64,000 nt of DNA, taken from the NCBI RefSeq assembly GCF_001945365.1, contig NZ_MSTQ01000012.1:62001-126000 (forward strand). Reading direction: 5' to 3'. Origin of the DNA: Pseudomonas reinekei (lineage in GTDB: Bacteria > Pseudomonadota > Gammaproteobacteria > Pseudomonadales > Pseudomonadaceae). Within the stretch, counting starts at the first letter, position 1; each line of letters opens with the position of its first letter. Position numbers and translations under genes: made by a program. Shown piece after piece: positions 1 to 9,396 of the stretch. Below the pieces are notes generated by a model. That model saw nothing but the letters and a program-made list of their open reading frames with translations. It was not told where the DNA came from and did no database searches.

Positions 1-1
1 T

Positions 2-418
2 GCCTATGATCGCTGCATCGTGCGCGTGGAAGAAATGCGCCAGAGCATCAAGATCATCGAGCAGTGCATGCGCAACATGCCGGAAGGCCCGTACAAGGCG
101 GATCACCCGCTGACCACGCCGCCACCGAAAGAGCGCACCCTGCAGCACATCGAAACCTTGATCACGCACTTCCTGCAAGTTTCGTGGGGCCCGGTCATGC
201 CGGCCAACGAATCCTTCCAGATGATCGAAGCGACCAAGGGCATCAACAGTTATTACCTGACGAGCGATGGCGGCACCATGAGCTACCGCACCCGGATTCG
301 TACCCCAAGCTTCCCGCACTTGCAGCAGATCCCTTCGGTGATCAAAGGCAGCATGGTCGCGGACTTGATCGCGTACCTGGGTAGTATCGATTTCGTTATG
401 GCCGACGTGGACCGCTAA
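2..418 (+). CDS. nuoCD: NADH-quinone oxidoreductase subunit C/D, 3' end
   Basis: This is the C-terminal ~138 residues of the 49-kDa (NuoD) part of complex I, cut by the left edge. The reading frame is open from base 2 (AYDRCIVRVEEMRQS...) and ends in the family's conserved tail, with SDGGTMSYRTRIRTPSF and a final GSIDFVMADVDR. NuoD forms part of the quinone-binding cavity in the peripheral arm. In Pseudomonas nuoC and nuoD are normally one fused gene, so I use nuoCD, although the NuoC part is outside the window. nuoE starts two bases after the stop, as expected for one operon. Confidence 0.95.
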   Translation, partial: AYDRCIVRVEEMRQSIKIIEQCMRNMPEGPYKADHPLTTPPPKERTLQHIETLITHFLQVSWGPVMPANESFQMIEATKGINSYYLTSDGGTMSYRTRIRTPSFPHLQQIPSVIKGSMVADLIAYLGSIDFVMADVDR

Positions 419-420
419 GC

Positions 421-918
421 ATGAATAGCACGCTTATCCAGACAGACCGTTTCACCTTGAGTGAAACCGAGCGCTCGGCCATCGAGCACGAGCTGCATCA
501 CTACGAAGACCCGCGCGCGGCGTCGATCGAAGCCCTGAAGATCGTCCAGAAGGAACGTGGCTGGGTGCCGGACGGCGCTCTGTACGCCATTGGCGAGATT
601 CTCGGCATCCCGGCCAGCGACGTAGAAGGCGTGGCTACTTTCTATAGTCAGATCTTCCGCCAGCCGGTCGGCCGTCACATCATTCGCGTCTGCGACAGCA
701 TGGTCTGCTACATCGGCGGCCACGAGTCCGTGGTCAGCGAAATCCAGAGCAAGCTCGGCATCGGCCTGGGTCAAACCACCGCCGACGGTCGATTCACCCT
801 GCTGCCGGTCTGCTGCCTCGGCAACTGCGACAAGGCGCCGGCGTTGATGATCGACGACGACACGTTCGGTGATGTGCAGCCAGCAGGCGTTGCCAAATTG
901 CTCGAGGGCTACGTATGA
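421..918 (+). CDS. nuoE: NADH-quinone oxidoreductase subunit E (24 kDa, [2Fe-2S])
   Basis: A 165-residue peripheral-arm subunit of complex I that carries the N1a [2Fe-2S] cluster beside the FMN site of NuoF. The thioredoxin-like domain shows the ligand pattern C91-x4-C96 ... C132-x3-C136 (CDSMVC and CCLGNC), the spacing of the family. Length is normal. The gene follows nuoCD by two bases and its end overlaps the nuoF start by four bases (ATGA), which implies translational coupling. Confidence 0.98.
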   Translation: MNSTLIQTDRFTLSETERSAIEHELHHYEDPRAASIEALKIVQKERGWVPDGALYAIGEILGIPASDVEGVATFYSQIFRQPVGRHIIRVCDSMVCYIGGHESVVSEIQSKLGIGLGQTTADGRFTLLPVCCLGNCDKAPALMIDDDTFGDVQPAGVAKLLEGYV

Positions 919-2270
919 CCCTGACTTCTTTCGGCCCGGCCAACCGCATCAAGCGTTCGGCCGAGACTCACCCGCTCACCTGGCGTCTGCGTGACGACGG
1001 CGAAGCTGTCTGGCTCGACGAGTACCAGGCCAAGAACGGTTACGCCGCCGCGCGCAAAGCCTTCGCCGACATGGCTCAGGACGATATCGTCCAGACCGTG
1101 AAAGACGCAGGCCTCAAGGGTCGCGGCGGTGCAGGCTTCCCCACAGGCGTGAAGTGGGGCCTGATGCCCAAGGACGAATCCATCAACATCCGCTACCTGC
1201 TGTGCAACGCGGATGAGATGGAGCCGAACACCTGGAAAGACCGCATGCTGATGGAGCAACTGCCCCATCTGCTGATCGAAGGCATGCTGATCAGTGCCCG
1301 CGCACTGAAAACCTACCGTGGCTACATCTTCCTGCGCGGCGAATACACCACCGCCGCCAAGCACCTCAACCGTGCCGTGGAAGAAGCCAAGGCAGCGGGC
1401 CTGCTGGGCAAGAACATCCTGGGCAGCGGCTTTGATTTCGAGCTGTTCGTCCACACCGGCGCCGGGCGTTACATCTGCGGTGAAGAAACCGCACTGATCA
1501 ACTCTCTCGAAGGCCGCCGCGCCAACCCGCGCTCCAAGCCGCCCTTCCCTGCCGCCGTTGGCGTATGGGGCAAGCCGACTTGCGTGAACAACGTTGAAAC
1601 CCTGTGCAACGTGCCGGCGATCATTGCCGACGGCGTGGACTGGTACAAATCGTTGGCCCGCGAAGGCAGCGAAGACATGGGCACCAAGCTCATGGGCTTC
1701 TCCGGCAAGGTCAAGAACCCGGGCCTGTGGGAACTGCCGTTCGGCGTCACCGGTCGCGAGCTGTTCGAAGACTACGCCGGCGGCATGCGCGATGGCTTCA
1801 AGCTCAAGGCCTGGCAGCCAGGCGGCGCCGGTACCGGTTTCCTGTTGCCGGAACACCTCGACGCACAAATGTACGCCGGCGGCATCGCCAAAGTGGGCAC
1901 CCGCATGGGTACCGGCCTGGCCATGGCGGTGGATGACAGCGTCAACATGGTGTCCCTGCTGCGCAACATGGAGCAGTTCTTCGCTCGCGAATCCTGCGGT
2001 TTCTGCACCCCATGCCGCGATGGTCTGCCATGGAGCGTCAAGCTCCTGATGGCCATCGAGAACGGTGAAGGCCAGCCAGGCGACATCGAGACCCTGCTGG
2101 GTCTGGTCGGTTTCCTCGGCCCGGGCAAAACCTTCTGTGCTCACGCACCGGGTGCCGTGGAGCCGTTGGGCAGCGCAATCAAATACTTCCGCCATGAGTT
2201 CGAAGCCGGTATCGCGCCAGTCAGCGCCGCCGTCCCGCCTCTGGCAAGGCCGATCGTAGTCGGCGCGTAA
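915..2270 (+). CDS. nuoF: NADH-quinone oxidoreductase subunit F (51 kDa, FMN/NADH binding)
   Basis: A 451-residue NADH dehydrogenase subunit that oxidises NADH through FMN and passes electrons to the N3 [4Fe-4S] cluster. The glycine-rich GRGGAGFPTG at about residues 69-78 and GAGRYICGEETALI mark the NADH/FMN site. C361, C364 and C367 (ESCGFCTPCRDG) together with C408 are the N3 ligands. The start overlaps the nuoE stop. After its stop comes the one long internal gap of the operon, 136 bases with a strong hairpin, before nuoG. Confidence 0.98.
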   Translation: MTLTSFGPANRIKRSAETHPLTWRLRDDGEAVWLDEYQAKNGYAAARKAFADMAQDDIVQTVKDAGLKGRGGAGFPTGVKWGLMPKDESINIRYLLCNADEMEPNTWKDRMLMEQLPHLLIEGMLISARALKTYRGYIFLRGEYTTAAKHLNRAVEEAKAAGLLGKNILGSGFDFELFVHTGAGRYICGEETALINSLEGRRANPRSKPPFPAAVGVWGKPTCVNNVETLCNVPAIIADGVDWYKSLAREGSEDMGTKLMGFSGKVKNPGLWELPFGVTGRELFEDYAGGMRDGFKLKAWQPGGAGTGFLLPEHLDAQMYAGGIAKVGTRMGTGLAMAVDDSVNMVSLLRNMEQFFARESCGFCTPCRDGLPWSVKLLMAIENGEGQPGDIETLLGLVGFLGPGKTFCAHAPGAVEPLGSAIKYFRHEFEAGIAPVSAAVPPLARPIVVGA

Positions 2271-2278
2271 ACGCTTAA

Positions 2279-2308
2279 AAAAGCGAAGGGTCCGTGCCCT
2301 TCGCTTTT
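2279..2308 (+). terminator. Intra-operon hairpin between nuoF and nuoG
   Basis: A perfect 12-bp inverted repeat AAAAGCGAAGGG / CCCTTCGCTTTT with a 6-base loop lies just after nuoF. The only T run is inside the 3' stem arm, followed by CGTGTG, so it is a weak intrinsic terminator at best. It may be a partial terminator, an mRNA-stabilising or processing hairpin. The sequence is seen; its role is inferred. Confidence 0.6.
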
Positions 2309-2406
2309 CGTGTGATGACGCCTTTAACGGCTGTGTTGATTCACGCGGACAACAAGATTCCATTAGCCACGCCCGCTGACACCGGGCCAACGAAGAACTT
2401 TGAACC

Positions 2407-5121
2407 ATGGCCACTATCCACGTAGACGGCAAAGCGCTCGAAGTCGATGGGGCAGACAACCTGTTACAGGCATGTCTGTCTCTGGGCCTCGATATTCCGT
2501 ATTTCTGCTGGCACCCTGCCCTGGGCAGCGTTGGCGCTTGCCGCCAGTGCGCGGTCAAGCAGTACACCGACGAAAACGACACTCGCGGTCGTATCGTCAT
2601 GTCCTGCATGACCCCTGCCACCGACAACACCTGGATCTCCATCGATGATGAAGAGTCCAAGGCATTCCGTGCCAGTGTTGTTGAATGGCTGATGACCAAC
2701 CACCCTCACGACTGCCCGGTCTGTGAAGAAGGCGGTCACTGCCACCTGCAAGACATGACGGTAATGACCGGCCACAACGAGCGCCGTTACCGCTTCACCA
2801 AGCGTACCCACCAGAACCAGCAACTGGGCCCGTTCATTTCCCACGAAATGAACCGCTGCATCGCTTGCTACCGCTGCGTGCGCTTCTATAAGGATTACGC
2901 CGGCGGCACTGACCTCGGCGTATTCGGCGCCCACGACAACGTGTACTTCGGTCGCGTTGAAGACGGCACCCTGGAAAGCGAGTTCTCCGGCAACCTCACC
3001 GAGGTCTGCCCGACCGGTGTGTTCACCGACAAGACTCACTCCGAGCGCTACAACCGCAAGTGGGACATGCAGTTCTCGCCGAGCATCTGCCATGGCTGCT
3101 CCAGCGATTGCAACATTTCCCCGGGTGAACGCTACGGTGAACTGCGTCGTATCGAAAACCGTTTCAACGGTTCGGTGAACCAGTACTTCCTGTGCGACCG
3201 TGGCCGTTTCGGCTATGGCTACGTCAACCGCGAAGACCGCCCGCGTCAGCCACTGCTGGCCAACGGCACCAAGCTGAGCCTCGACGAAGCGCTGGATAAA
3301 GCAGCCGACCTGCTGCGCGGTCGCAACATCGTCGGTATCGGTTCGCCGCGCGCCAGCCTCGAAAGCAACTACGCGTTGCGCGAGCTGGTCGGTGCCGAGC
3401 ACTTCTACTCCGGTATCGAAGCTGCCGAGCTGGAACGCATCCGTCTGGTCCTGCAAGTGCTCAAAGACAGCCCGCTGCCAGTGCCGAACATGCGCGACAT
3501 CGAAGACCACGACGCCGTGTTCGTTCTCGGTGAAGACCTGACCCAAACGGCCGCCCGTATGGCGTTGTCCCTGCGTCAATCGGTCAAAGGCAAGGCTGAA
3601 GACATGGCCGAAGCGATGCGCGTACAGCCATGGCTCGACGCCGCCGTGAAGAACATCGGTCAGCACGCACTGAACCCGCTGTTCATCGCCAGCCTGGCTG
3701 AAACCAAGCTCGACGACATCGCCGAAGAGTGCGTTCACGCCGCCCCGGATGACCTGGCCCGCATCGGTTTCGCCGTGGCTCACGCCCTCGACGCCAGCGC
3801 GCCAGCGGTTGAAGGCCTGGATGCTGAGGCCCTCGAACTGGCCAAACGCATTGCCGACGCCCTGCTCGCCGCCAAGCGCCCGCTGATCATCGCCGGTACC
3901 TCCCTGGGCTCCAAAGCCCTGATCGAAGCCGCCGCGAACATCGCCAAAGCCCTGAAGCTGCGCGAGAAGAACGGTTCCATCAGCCTGATCGTGCCTGAGG
4001 CCAACAGCCTCGGCCTGGCCATGCTCGGTGGCGAATCGGTCGATGAGGCGCTGCAATCCGTGATCGATGGCAAGGCCGACGCTATCGTCGTGCTGGAAAA
4101 CGATCTGTACACCCGTACCGACAAAGCCAAGGTCGATGCCGCCCTGACCGCCGCGAAAGTGGTGATCGTGGCCGACCATCAGAAGACGGCCACCAGCGAT
4201 CGCGCGCACCTGGTCCTGCCAGCCGCCAGCTTCGCTGAGGGCGACGGCACCCTGGTCAGCCAGGAAGGCCGTGCCCAACGCTTCTTCCAGGTTTTCGACC
4301 CGCAATACATGGATGCGAGCATCCTGGTTCACGAAGGCTGGCGCTGGCTGCATGCCCTGCGCTCGACCCTGCTGAACCAGCCGATTGACTGGACACAACT
4401 GGATCACGTTACCGCCGCGGTCGCCTCGAGCACCCCGCAACTGGCGGCCATCGTCGACGCCGCACCGTCCGCCGCGTTCCGCATCAAGGGCTTGAAACTG
4501 GCCCGTGAACCGCTGCGTTACTCCGGTCGTACCGCCATGCGCGCCGACATCAGCGTGCACGAACCGCGTACCCCGCAGGACAAGGACACCGCGTTCGCCT
4601 TCTCCATGGAAGGTTACTCGGGCTCGGCCGAACCCCGTCAGCAAGTGCCATTCGCCTGGTCTCCGGGCTGGAACTCGCCGCAAGCCTGGAACAAGTTCCA
4701 GGACGAAGTCGGTGGTCATATCCGCGCTGGCGACCCGGGCACCCGCCTGATCGAAAGCAACGGTGACGCGCTGAACTGGTTCGCCAGTGTTCCGCGTGCG
4801 TTCAACCCGGCCCAGGGCACCTGGCAAGTCGTTCCGTTCTTCCACCTGTTCGGCAGCGAAGAGAACTCTTCGAAAGCCGCTCCGGTTCAGGAACGCATTC
4901 CGGCTGCCTACGTCGCACTGGCCAAGTCCGAAGCCGATCGCCTGGGTGTCAACGACGGCGCCATGCTCAGCTTTAACGTCGCAGGCCAGACCCTGCGTCT
5001 GCCGCTGCGTATCAACGAAGCGCTGGGCGCTGGCCTGGTGGCACTGCCTGCAGGCATTGCCGGCATTCCGCCAGCGATCTTTGGCAAATCCGTTGACGGT
5101 CTGCAGGAGGCAGCTCAATGA
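2407..5121 (+). CDS. nuoG: NADH-quinone oxidoreductase subunit G (75 kDa, Fe-S)
   Basis: A 904-residue subunit that carries the electron wire from NuoF/E to the rest of the peripheral arm. The N-terminal 2Fe-2S ferredoxin-like domain has CWHP...GACRQC and a later MSC. Next come the His-coordinated cluster motif (HDCPVCEEGGHC), a 4Fe-4S pair (CIACYRC and EVCPTG), and CHGCSSDCN near residues 223-231, which corresponds to the extra N7 cluster of the E. coli type. The remainder is an enzymatically inactive molybdopterin-oxidoreductase-like domain. Its stop overlaps the nuoH start by four bases. Confidence 0.98.
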   Translation: MATIHVDGKALEVDGADNLLQACLSLGLDIPYFCWHPALGSVGACRQCAVKQYTDENDTRGRIVMSCMTPATDNTWISIDDEESKAFRASVVEWLMTNHPHDCPVCEEGGHCHLQDMTVMTGHNERRYRFTKRTHQNQQLGPFISHEMNRCIACYRCVRFYKDYAGGTDLGVFGAHDNVYFGRVEDGTLESEFSGNLTEVCPTGVFTDKTHSERYNRKWDMQFSPSICHGCSSDCNISPGERYGELRRIENRFNGSVNQYFLCDRGRFGYGYVNREDRPRQPLLANGTKLSLDEALDKAADLLRGRNIVGIGSPRASLESNYALRELVGAEHFYSGIEAAELERIRLVLQVLKDSPLPVPNMRDIEDHDAVFVLGEDLTQTAARMALSLRQSVKGKAEDMAEAMRVQPWLDAAVKNIGQHALNPLFIASLAETKLDDIAEECVHAAPDDLARIGFAVAHALDASAPAVEGLDAEALELAKRIADALLAAKRPLIIAGTSLGSKALIEAAANIAKALKLREKNGSISLIVPEANSLGLAMLGGESVDEALQSVIDGKADAIVVLENDLYTRTDKAKVDAALTAAKVVIVADHQKTATSDRAHLVLPAASFAEGDGTLVSQEGRAQRFFQVFDPQYMDASILVHEGWRWLHALRSTLLNQPIDWTQLDHVTAAVASSTPQLAAIVDAAPSAAFRIKGLKLAREPLRYSGRTAMRADISVHEPRTPQDKDTAFAFSMEGYSGSAEPRQQVPFAWSPGWNSPQAWNKFQDEVGGHIRAGDPGTRLIESNGDALNWFASVPRAFNPAQGTWQVVPFFHLFGSEENSSKAAPVQERIPAAYVALAKSEADRLGVNDGAMLSFNVAGQTLRLPLRINEALGAGLVALPAGIAGIPPAIFGKSVDGLQEAAQ

Positions 5122-6125
5122 CCTTGTTCACTCCTGAAGTGATCGACGTGATCATCGCGGTCCTCAAGGCCGTGGTGATTCTGCTGGCCGTGGTGATTTG
5201 CGGCGCCCTGCTCAGCTGGGTCGAGCGTCGTTTGCTCGCCCTCTGGCAGGACCGTTACGGTCCGAACCGCGTTGGTCCGTTCGGCGCGTTCCAGATTGCC
5301 GCCGACATGATCAAGATGTTCTTCAAGGAAGACTGGACGCCTCCATTCGCCGACAAGATGATCTTCACCCTGGCACCGGTTGTGGCCATGAGCGCCCTGC
5401 TGATTGCCTTCGCGATCATCCCGATCACCCCGACCTGGGGCGTGGCGGACATCAATATCGGCATCCTGTTCTTCTTCGCCATGGCGGGCCTGTCGGTCTA
5501 CGCGGTGTTGTTCGCCGGTTGGTCGAGTAACAACAAGTTCGCCCTGCTGGGCAGCTTGCGGGCCTCGGCACAGACCGTGTCGTACGAAGTGTTCATGGGC
5601 CTGTCGCTGATGGGTATCGTGATCCAGGTCGGCTCGTTCAACATGCGCGACATCGTTGAATATCAAGCGCAGAACCTGTGGTTCATCATTCCGCAGATCT
5701 TCGGTTTCCTGACCTTCTTCATCGCTGGCGTGGCCGTGACTCACCGTCACCCGTTCGACCAGCCGGAAGCGGAACAGGAACTGGCCGACGGTTACCACAT
5801 TGAATACGCCGGCATGAAATGGGGCATGTTCTTCGTCGGCGAGTACATCGGCATCGTGCTGATTTCGGCGCTGCTGGTGACCTTGTTCTTCGGTGGCTGG
5901 CACGGTCCGTTCGGCATCCTGCCGCAGATCCCGTTCATCTGGTTCGCACTGAAAACCGCGTTCTTCATCATGATCTTCATCCTGTTGCGCGCTTCGATTC
6001 CGCGCCCACGGTATGACCAAGTGATGGATTTCAGCTGGAAGTTCTGCCTGCCGCTGACCCTCGTCAACATGCTGGTGACCGCTGCGATCGTGTTGCTCAA
6101 CACGCCCGCCGTCGCGGCTCAGTGA
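5118..6125 (+). CDS. nuoH: NADH-quinone oxidoreductase subunit H (membrane)
   Basis: A 335-residue polytopic inner-membrane subunit that forms the quinone tunnel entrance at the junction of the two arms. It has about eight hydrophobic helices and the conserved loop segments WVERRLLALWQDRYGPNRVG near residues 35-53 and HRHPFDQPEAEQELADGY. The length is standard. It overlaps nuoG by four bases and precedes nuoI by 12 bases. Confidence 0.98.
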   Translation: MTLFTPEVIDVIIAVLKAVVILLAVVICGALLSWVERRLLALWQDRYGPNRVGPFGAFQIAADMIKMFFKEDWTPPFADKMIFTLAPVVAMSALLIAFAIIPITPTWGVADINIGILFFFAMAGLSVYAVLFAGWSSNNKFALLGSLRASAQTVSYEVFMGLSLMGIVIQVGSFNMRDIVEYQAQNLWFIIPQIFGFLTFFIAGVAVTHRHPFDQPEAEQELADGYHIEYAGMKWGMFFVGEYIGIVLISALLVTLFFGGWHGPFGILPQIPFIWFALKTAFFIMIFILLRASIPRPRYDQVMDFSWKFCLPLTLVNMLVTAAIVLLNTPAVAAQ

Positions 6126-6137
6126 GGATAGAGAATC

Positions 6138-6683
6138 ATGAAGTACATAATTGACATCGTGCATGGCTTCTTCACCCAGCTTCGCAGCCTGGTGATGATT
6201 TTTGGCCACGCCTTCCGCAAGCGCGACACGCTGCAGTACCCGGAAGAAGCCGTGTACCTGCCGCCGCGCTACCGTGGCCGTATCGTCCTGACCCGCGACC
6301 CCGACGGCGAAGAGCGTTGTGTAGCGTGCAACCTGTGCGCCGTGGCGTGCCCGGTCGGTTGCATCTCGCTGCAGAAAGCTGAAACCGAAGACGGTCGCTG
6401 GTACCCGGACTTCTTCCGCATCAACTTCTCGCGCTGCATTTTCTGCGGCCTCTGCGAGGAAGCCTGCCCGACCACCGCGATCCAGCTGACACCGGATTTC
6501 GAAATGGCCGAGTTCAAACGTCAGGACCTGGTGTACGAGAAAGAAGATCTGCTGATCTCCGGCCCCGGCAAAAACCCTGATTACAACTTCTATCGTGTTG
6601 CAGGTATGGCGATTGCCGGGAAGCCGAAAGGCTCCGCGCAGAATGAAGCCGAACCGATCAACGTGAAGAGCTTGCTGCCTTAA
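6138..6683 (+). CDS. nuoI: NADH-quinone oxidoreductase subunit I (two [4Fe-4S])
   Basis: A 181-residue ferredoxin-like subunit holding clusters N6a and N6b, which carry electrons to N2 near the quinone site. Two classical CxxCxxCxxxCP motifs are present, CVACNLCAVACP near residue 54 and CIFCGLCEEACP near residue 97. An N-terminal amphipathic segment probably sits on the membrane. It lies in tight operon order between nuoH and nuoJ. Confidence 0.98.
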   Translation: MKYIIDIVHGFFTQLRSLVMIFGHAFRKRDTLQYPEEAVYLPPRYRGRIVLTRDPDGEERCVACNLCAVACPVGCISLQKAETEDGRWYPDFFRINFSRCIFCGLCEEACPTTAIQLTPDFEMAEFKRQDLVYEKEDLLISGPGKNPDYNFYRVAGMAIAGKPKGSAQNEAEPINVKSLLP

Positions 6684-6692
6684 GGAAGAAAG

Positions 6693-7196
6693 ATGGAATT
6701 CGCTTTCTATTTCGCATCGGGTATCGCGGTGGTGTCCACGCTTCGCGTGATCACCAACACCAACCCTGTGCACGCCCTGCTCTACCTGATCATTTCGCTG
6801 ATCGCCGTGGCCATGACGTTCTTCGCCCTCGGCGCACCGTTTGCCGGTGTCCTGGAAGTGATCGCCTACGCTGGCGCCATCATGGTGCTGTTCGTGTTCG
6901 TGGTGATGATGCTGAACCTTGGCCCGGCCTCGGTTCAGCAAGAGCGCGTCTGGCTCAAGCCCGGCATCTGGCTCGGCCCGGTCATTCTCGGCACCCTGCT
7001 GCTGGCTGAACTGCTGTACGTGCTGTTCGCCCACCAGAGCGGTGAAGCCATCGGCCACACCACCGTCGACGCCAAGGCCGTGGGCATCAGCCTGTTCGGT
7101 CCTTACCTGCTGGTGGTCGAACTCGCCTCGATGTTGCTGCTCGCCGCAGCCGTCACGGCGTTCCATCTGGGCCGTAACGAAGCCAAGGAGCAATGA
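6693..7196 (+). CDS. nuoJ: NADH-quinone oxidoreductase subunit J (membrane)
   Basis: A 167-residue membrane subunit with about five transmembrane segments. The conserved third helix (EVIAYAGAIMVLFVFVVMM) is seen near residues 53-71. It lies between nuoI and nuoK, and its stop overlaps the nuoK start (ATGA). Confidence 0.97.
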   Translation: MEFAFYFASGIAVVSTLRVITNTNPVHALLYLIISLIAVAMTFFALGAPFAGVLEVIAYAGAIMVLFVFVVMMLNLGPASVQQERVWLKPGIWLGPVILGTLLLAELLYVLFAHQSGEAIGHTTVDAKAVGISLFGPYLLVVELASMLLLAAAVTAFHLGRNEAKEQ

Positions 7197-7507
7197 CGAT
7201 GCCTGCTATCCCTATGGAGCATGGTCTGGCGGTCGCCGGCATCCTGTTCTGCCTCGGCCTGGTTGGCCTGATGGTCCGCCGCAACATTTTGTTTGTGTTG
7301 ATGAGTCTTGAAGTGATGATGAACGCCTCTGCACTGGCCTTCATCGTTGCCGGTAGCCGTTGGGCGCAGCCGGATGGACAGGTCATGTTCATCCTGGTGA
7401 TCAGCCTGGCAGCCGCCGAGGCCAGTATTGGCCTGGCGATCCTGCTGCAACTGTATCGCCGCTTCCACACGCTCGATATCGACGCTGCCAGTGAGATGCG
7501 CGGATGA
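7193..7507 (+). CDS. nuoK: NADH-quinone oxidoreductase subunit K (membrane)
   Basis: A three-helix subunit of the proton-translocating arm. It contains the conserved glutamates in LMSLEVMMNASALAF and AAAEASIGLAILL, which are known proton-channel residues of NuoK. Two in-frame ATGs compete: 7193 (104 residues, overlapping the nuoJ stop) and 7199 (102 residues, the usual family length). I list the upstream one because of the coupling overlap; the second is equally credible. It overlaps nuoL by four bases. Confidence 0.96.
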   Translation: MTMPAIPMEHGLAVAGILFCLGLVGLMVRRNILFVLMSLEVMMNASALAFIVAGSRWAQPDGQVMFILVISLAAAEASIGLAILLQLYRRFHTLDIDAASEMRG

Positions 7508-9357
7508 ACCTACTCTTTCTGACTTTCGTATTCCCTCTCATTGGTTTCCTGCTGCTGTCGTTCTCCCGTGGACGCATCTCGGAAAACCTGGCCGCACTGA
7601 TCGGCGTGGGTTCCATCGGTCTGTCGGCAATCGTGACCGCCTACGTGATCTGGCAATTCAACGTCGCCCCGCCGCAAGGCGGTCACTACACCCAGGTGTT
7701 GTGGCAGTGGATGGCGGTGGAAGGCTTCACGCCGAACTTCGCGCTGTATCTGGACGGCCTGTCCGTGACCATGCTCGGTGTGGTCGTCGGCGTCGGCTTC
7801 CTGATCCACCTGTTCGCGTCCTGGTACATGCGCGGTGAGGCCGGTTACTCGCGCTTCTTTGCCTACACCAACCTGTTCATTGCCAGCATGCTGTTCCTGG
7901 TGCTGGGCGATAACCTGTTGTTCCTGTACTTCGGTTGGGAAGGCGTGGGCCTGTGCTCGTACCTGTTGATCGGTTTCTACTACAGCAACCGCAACAACGG
8001 TAACGCCGCACTCAAAGCCTTCATCGTGACCCGTATCGGTGACGTGTTCATGGCGATCGGCCTGTTCATTCTGTTTGCCCAGCTGGGCACGCTGAACGTT
8101 CAGGAGCTGCTGGTGCTGGCACCGCAGAAGTTCCAGGCCGGCGACTTCTGGATGGTCATGGCCACCCTGATGCTGCTGGGCGGCGCTGTCGGTAAATCCG
8201 CGCAACTGCCACTGCAAACCTGGCTGGCGGACGCGATGGCCGGTCCTACCCCGGTTTCGGCACTGATCCACGCCGCGACCATGGTGACCGCGGGTGTCTA
8301 CCTGATCGCCCGTACCCACGGCCTGTTCACCCTGGCGCCGGAAATCCTGCACCTGGTAGGCATCGTCGGTGGCGTGACCCTGGTACTCGCCGGTTTCGCA
8401 GCCCTGGTTCAGACCGATATCAAGCGTATCCTCGCCTACTCGACCATGAGCCAGATCGGCTACATGTTCCTGGCCCTGGGCGTTGGTGCCTGGGATGGCG
8501 CGATCTTCCACCTGATGACCCACGCCTTCTTCAAGGCGCTGCTGTTCCTTGCTTCCGGTGCGGTGATCGTTGCCTGCCACCACGAGCAGAACATCTTCAA
8601 GATGGGCGGCCTGTGGAAGAAACTGCCACTGGCCTACGCCAGTTTCATCGTCGGTGGCGCGGCCCTGGCGGCCTTGCCTCTGGTGACCGCTGGTTTCTAC
8701 TCCAAGGACGAAATCCTCTGGGAAGCGTTCGCCAGCGGCAACAACGGCCTGCTCTACGCCGGTCTGGTTGGCGCGTTCATGACCTCGCTGTACACCTTCC
8801 GCCTGATCTTCATCGCGTTCCACGGTGAAGCGAAGACCGAAGCCCACGCCGGTCACGGCATCGCCCACTGGCTGCCATTGTCGGTGCTGATCGTGTTGTC
8901 GACCTTCGTCGGCGCGATGATCGTTCCACCGCTGCACGGCGTGCTGCCGCAAAGCGTCGGCCATGCCGGCGGCGAAGCCAAGCACAGCCTGGAAATCGCC
9001 TCGGGCGCCATCGCCCTGGCCGGTATCCTGCTGGCCGCGCTGCTGTTCCTCGGCAAGCGTCGCTTCGTGACGGCCATCGCCAACAGCGGCATCGGCCGTT
9101 TCCTCTCGGCCTGGTGGTTCGCCGCCTGGGGCTTCGACTGGATCTACGACAAACTGTTCGTCAAGCCGTACCTGGCGATCAGCCACATCCTGCGCAAAGA
9201 CCCGCTCGATCAGACCATCGGTCTGATCCCGCGCATGGCCAAAGGCGGTCACATCGCCCTGAGCCGTACCGAGACCGGTCAACTGCGTTGGTATGCCGCC
9301 TCGATGGCTGCGGGTGCCGTGCTGGTCATTGGCGCCGTCGTGCTGGTAGCGGTCTGA
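7504..9357 (+). CDS. nuoL: NADH-quinone oxidoreductase subunit L (antiporter-like)
   Basis: A 617-residue distal membrane-arm subunit, homologous to Mrp-type cation/proton antiporters. It has the conserved FGWEGVGLCSYLL segment (key glutamate at about residue 146), the lysine/histidine-bearing central helices (KSAQLPLQTWLADAMAGPTP) and a long C-terminal extension with a final helix, consistent with the lateral helix HL. A 39-base gap with a Shine-Dalgarno AAAGGAAA separates it from nuoM. Confidence 0.98.
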   Translation: MNLLFLTFVFPLIGFLLLSFSRGRISENLAALIGVGSIGLSAIVTAYVIWQFNVAPPQGGHYTQVLWQWMAVEGFTPNFALYLDGLSVTMLGVVVGVGFLIHLFASWYMRGEAGYSRFFAYTNLFIASMLFLVLGDNLLFLYFGWEGVGLCSYLLIGFYYSNRNNGNAALKAFIVTRIGDVFMAIGLFILFAQLGTLNVQELLVLAPQKFQAGDFWMVMATLMLLGGAVGKSAQLPLQTWLADAMAGPTPVSALIHAATMVTAGVYLIARTHGLFTLAPEILHLVGIVGGVTLVLAGFAALVQTDIKRILAYSTMSQIGYMFLALGVGAWDGAIFHLMTHAFFKALLFLASGAVIVACHHEQNIFKMGGLWKKLPLAYASFIVGGAALAALPLVTAGFYSKDEILWEAFASGNNGLLYAGLVGAFMTSLYTFRLIFIAFHGEAKTEAHAGHGIAHWLPLSVLIVLSTFVGAMIVPPLHGVLPQSVGHAGGEAKHSLEIASGAIALAGILLAALLFLGKRRFVTAIANSGIGRFLSAWWFAAWGFDWIYDKLFVKPYLAISHILRKDPLDQTIGLIPRMAKGGHIALSRTETGQLRWYAASMAAGAVLVIGAVVLVAV

Positions 9358-9396
9358 TATGAACCTTGCGAATTTGCGAAAGGAAACGAGCCCGTC

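Noticed and set aside
2464..7193. Long minus-strand open frames (884 and 692 codons) opposite nuoG-nuoJ
   Set aside because: They are mirror frames of high-GC genes with strong codon bias. Their translations are low-complexity His/Gln/Ala/Val-rich and have no recognisable domains.
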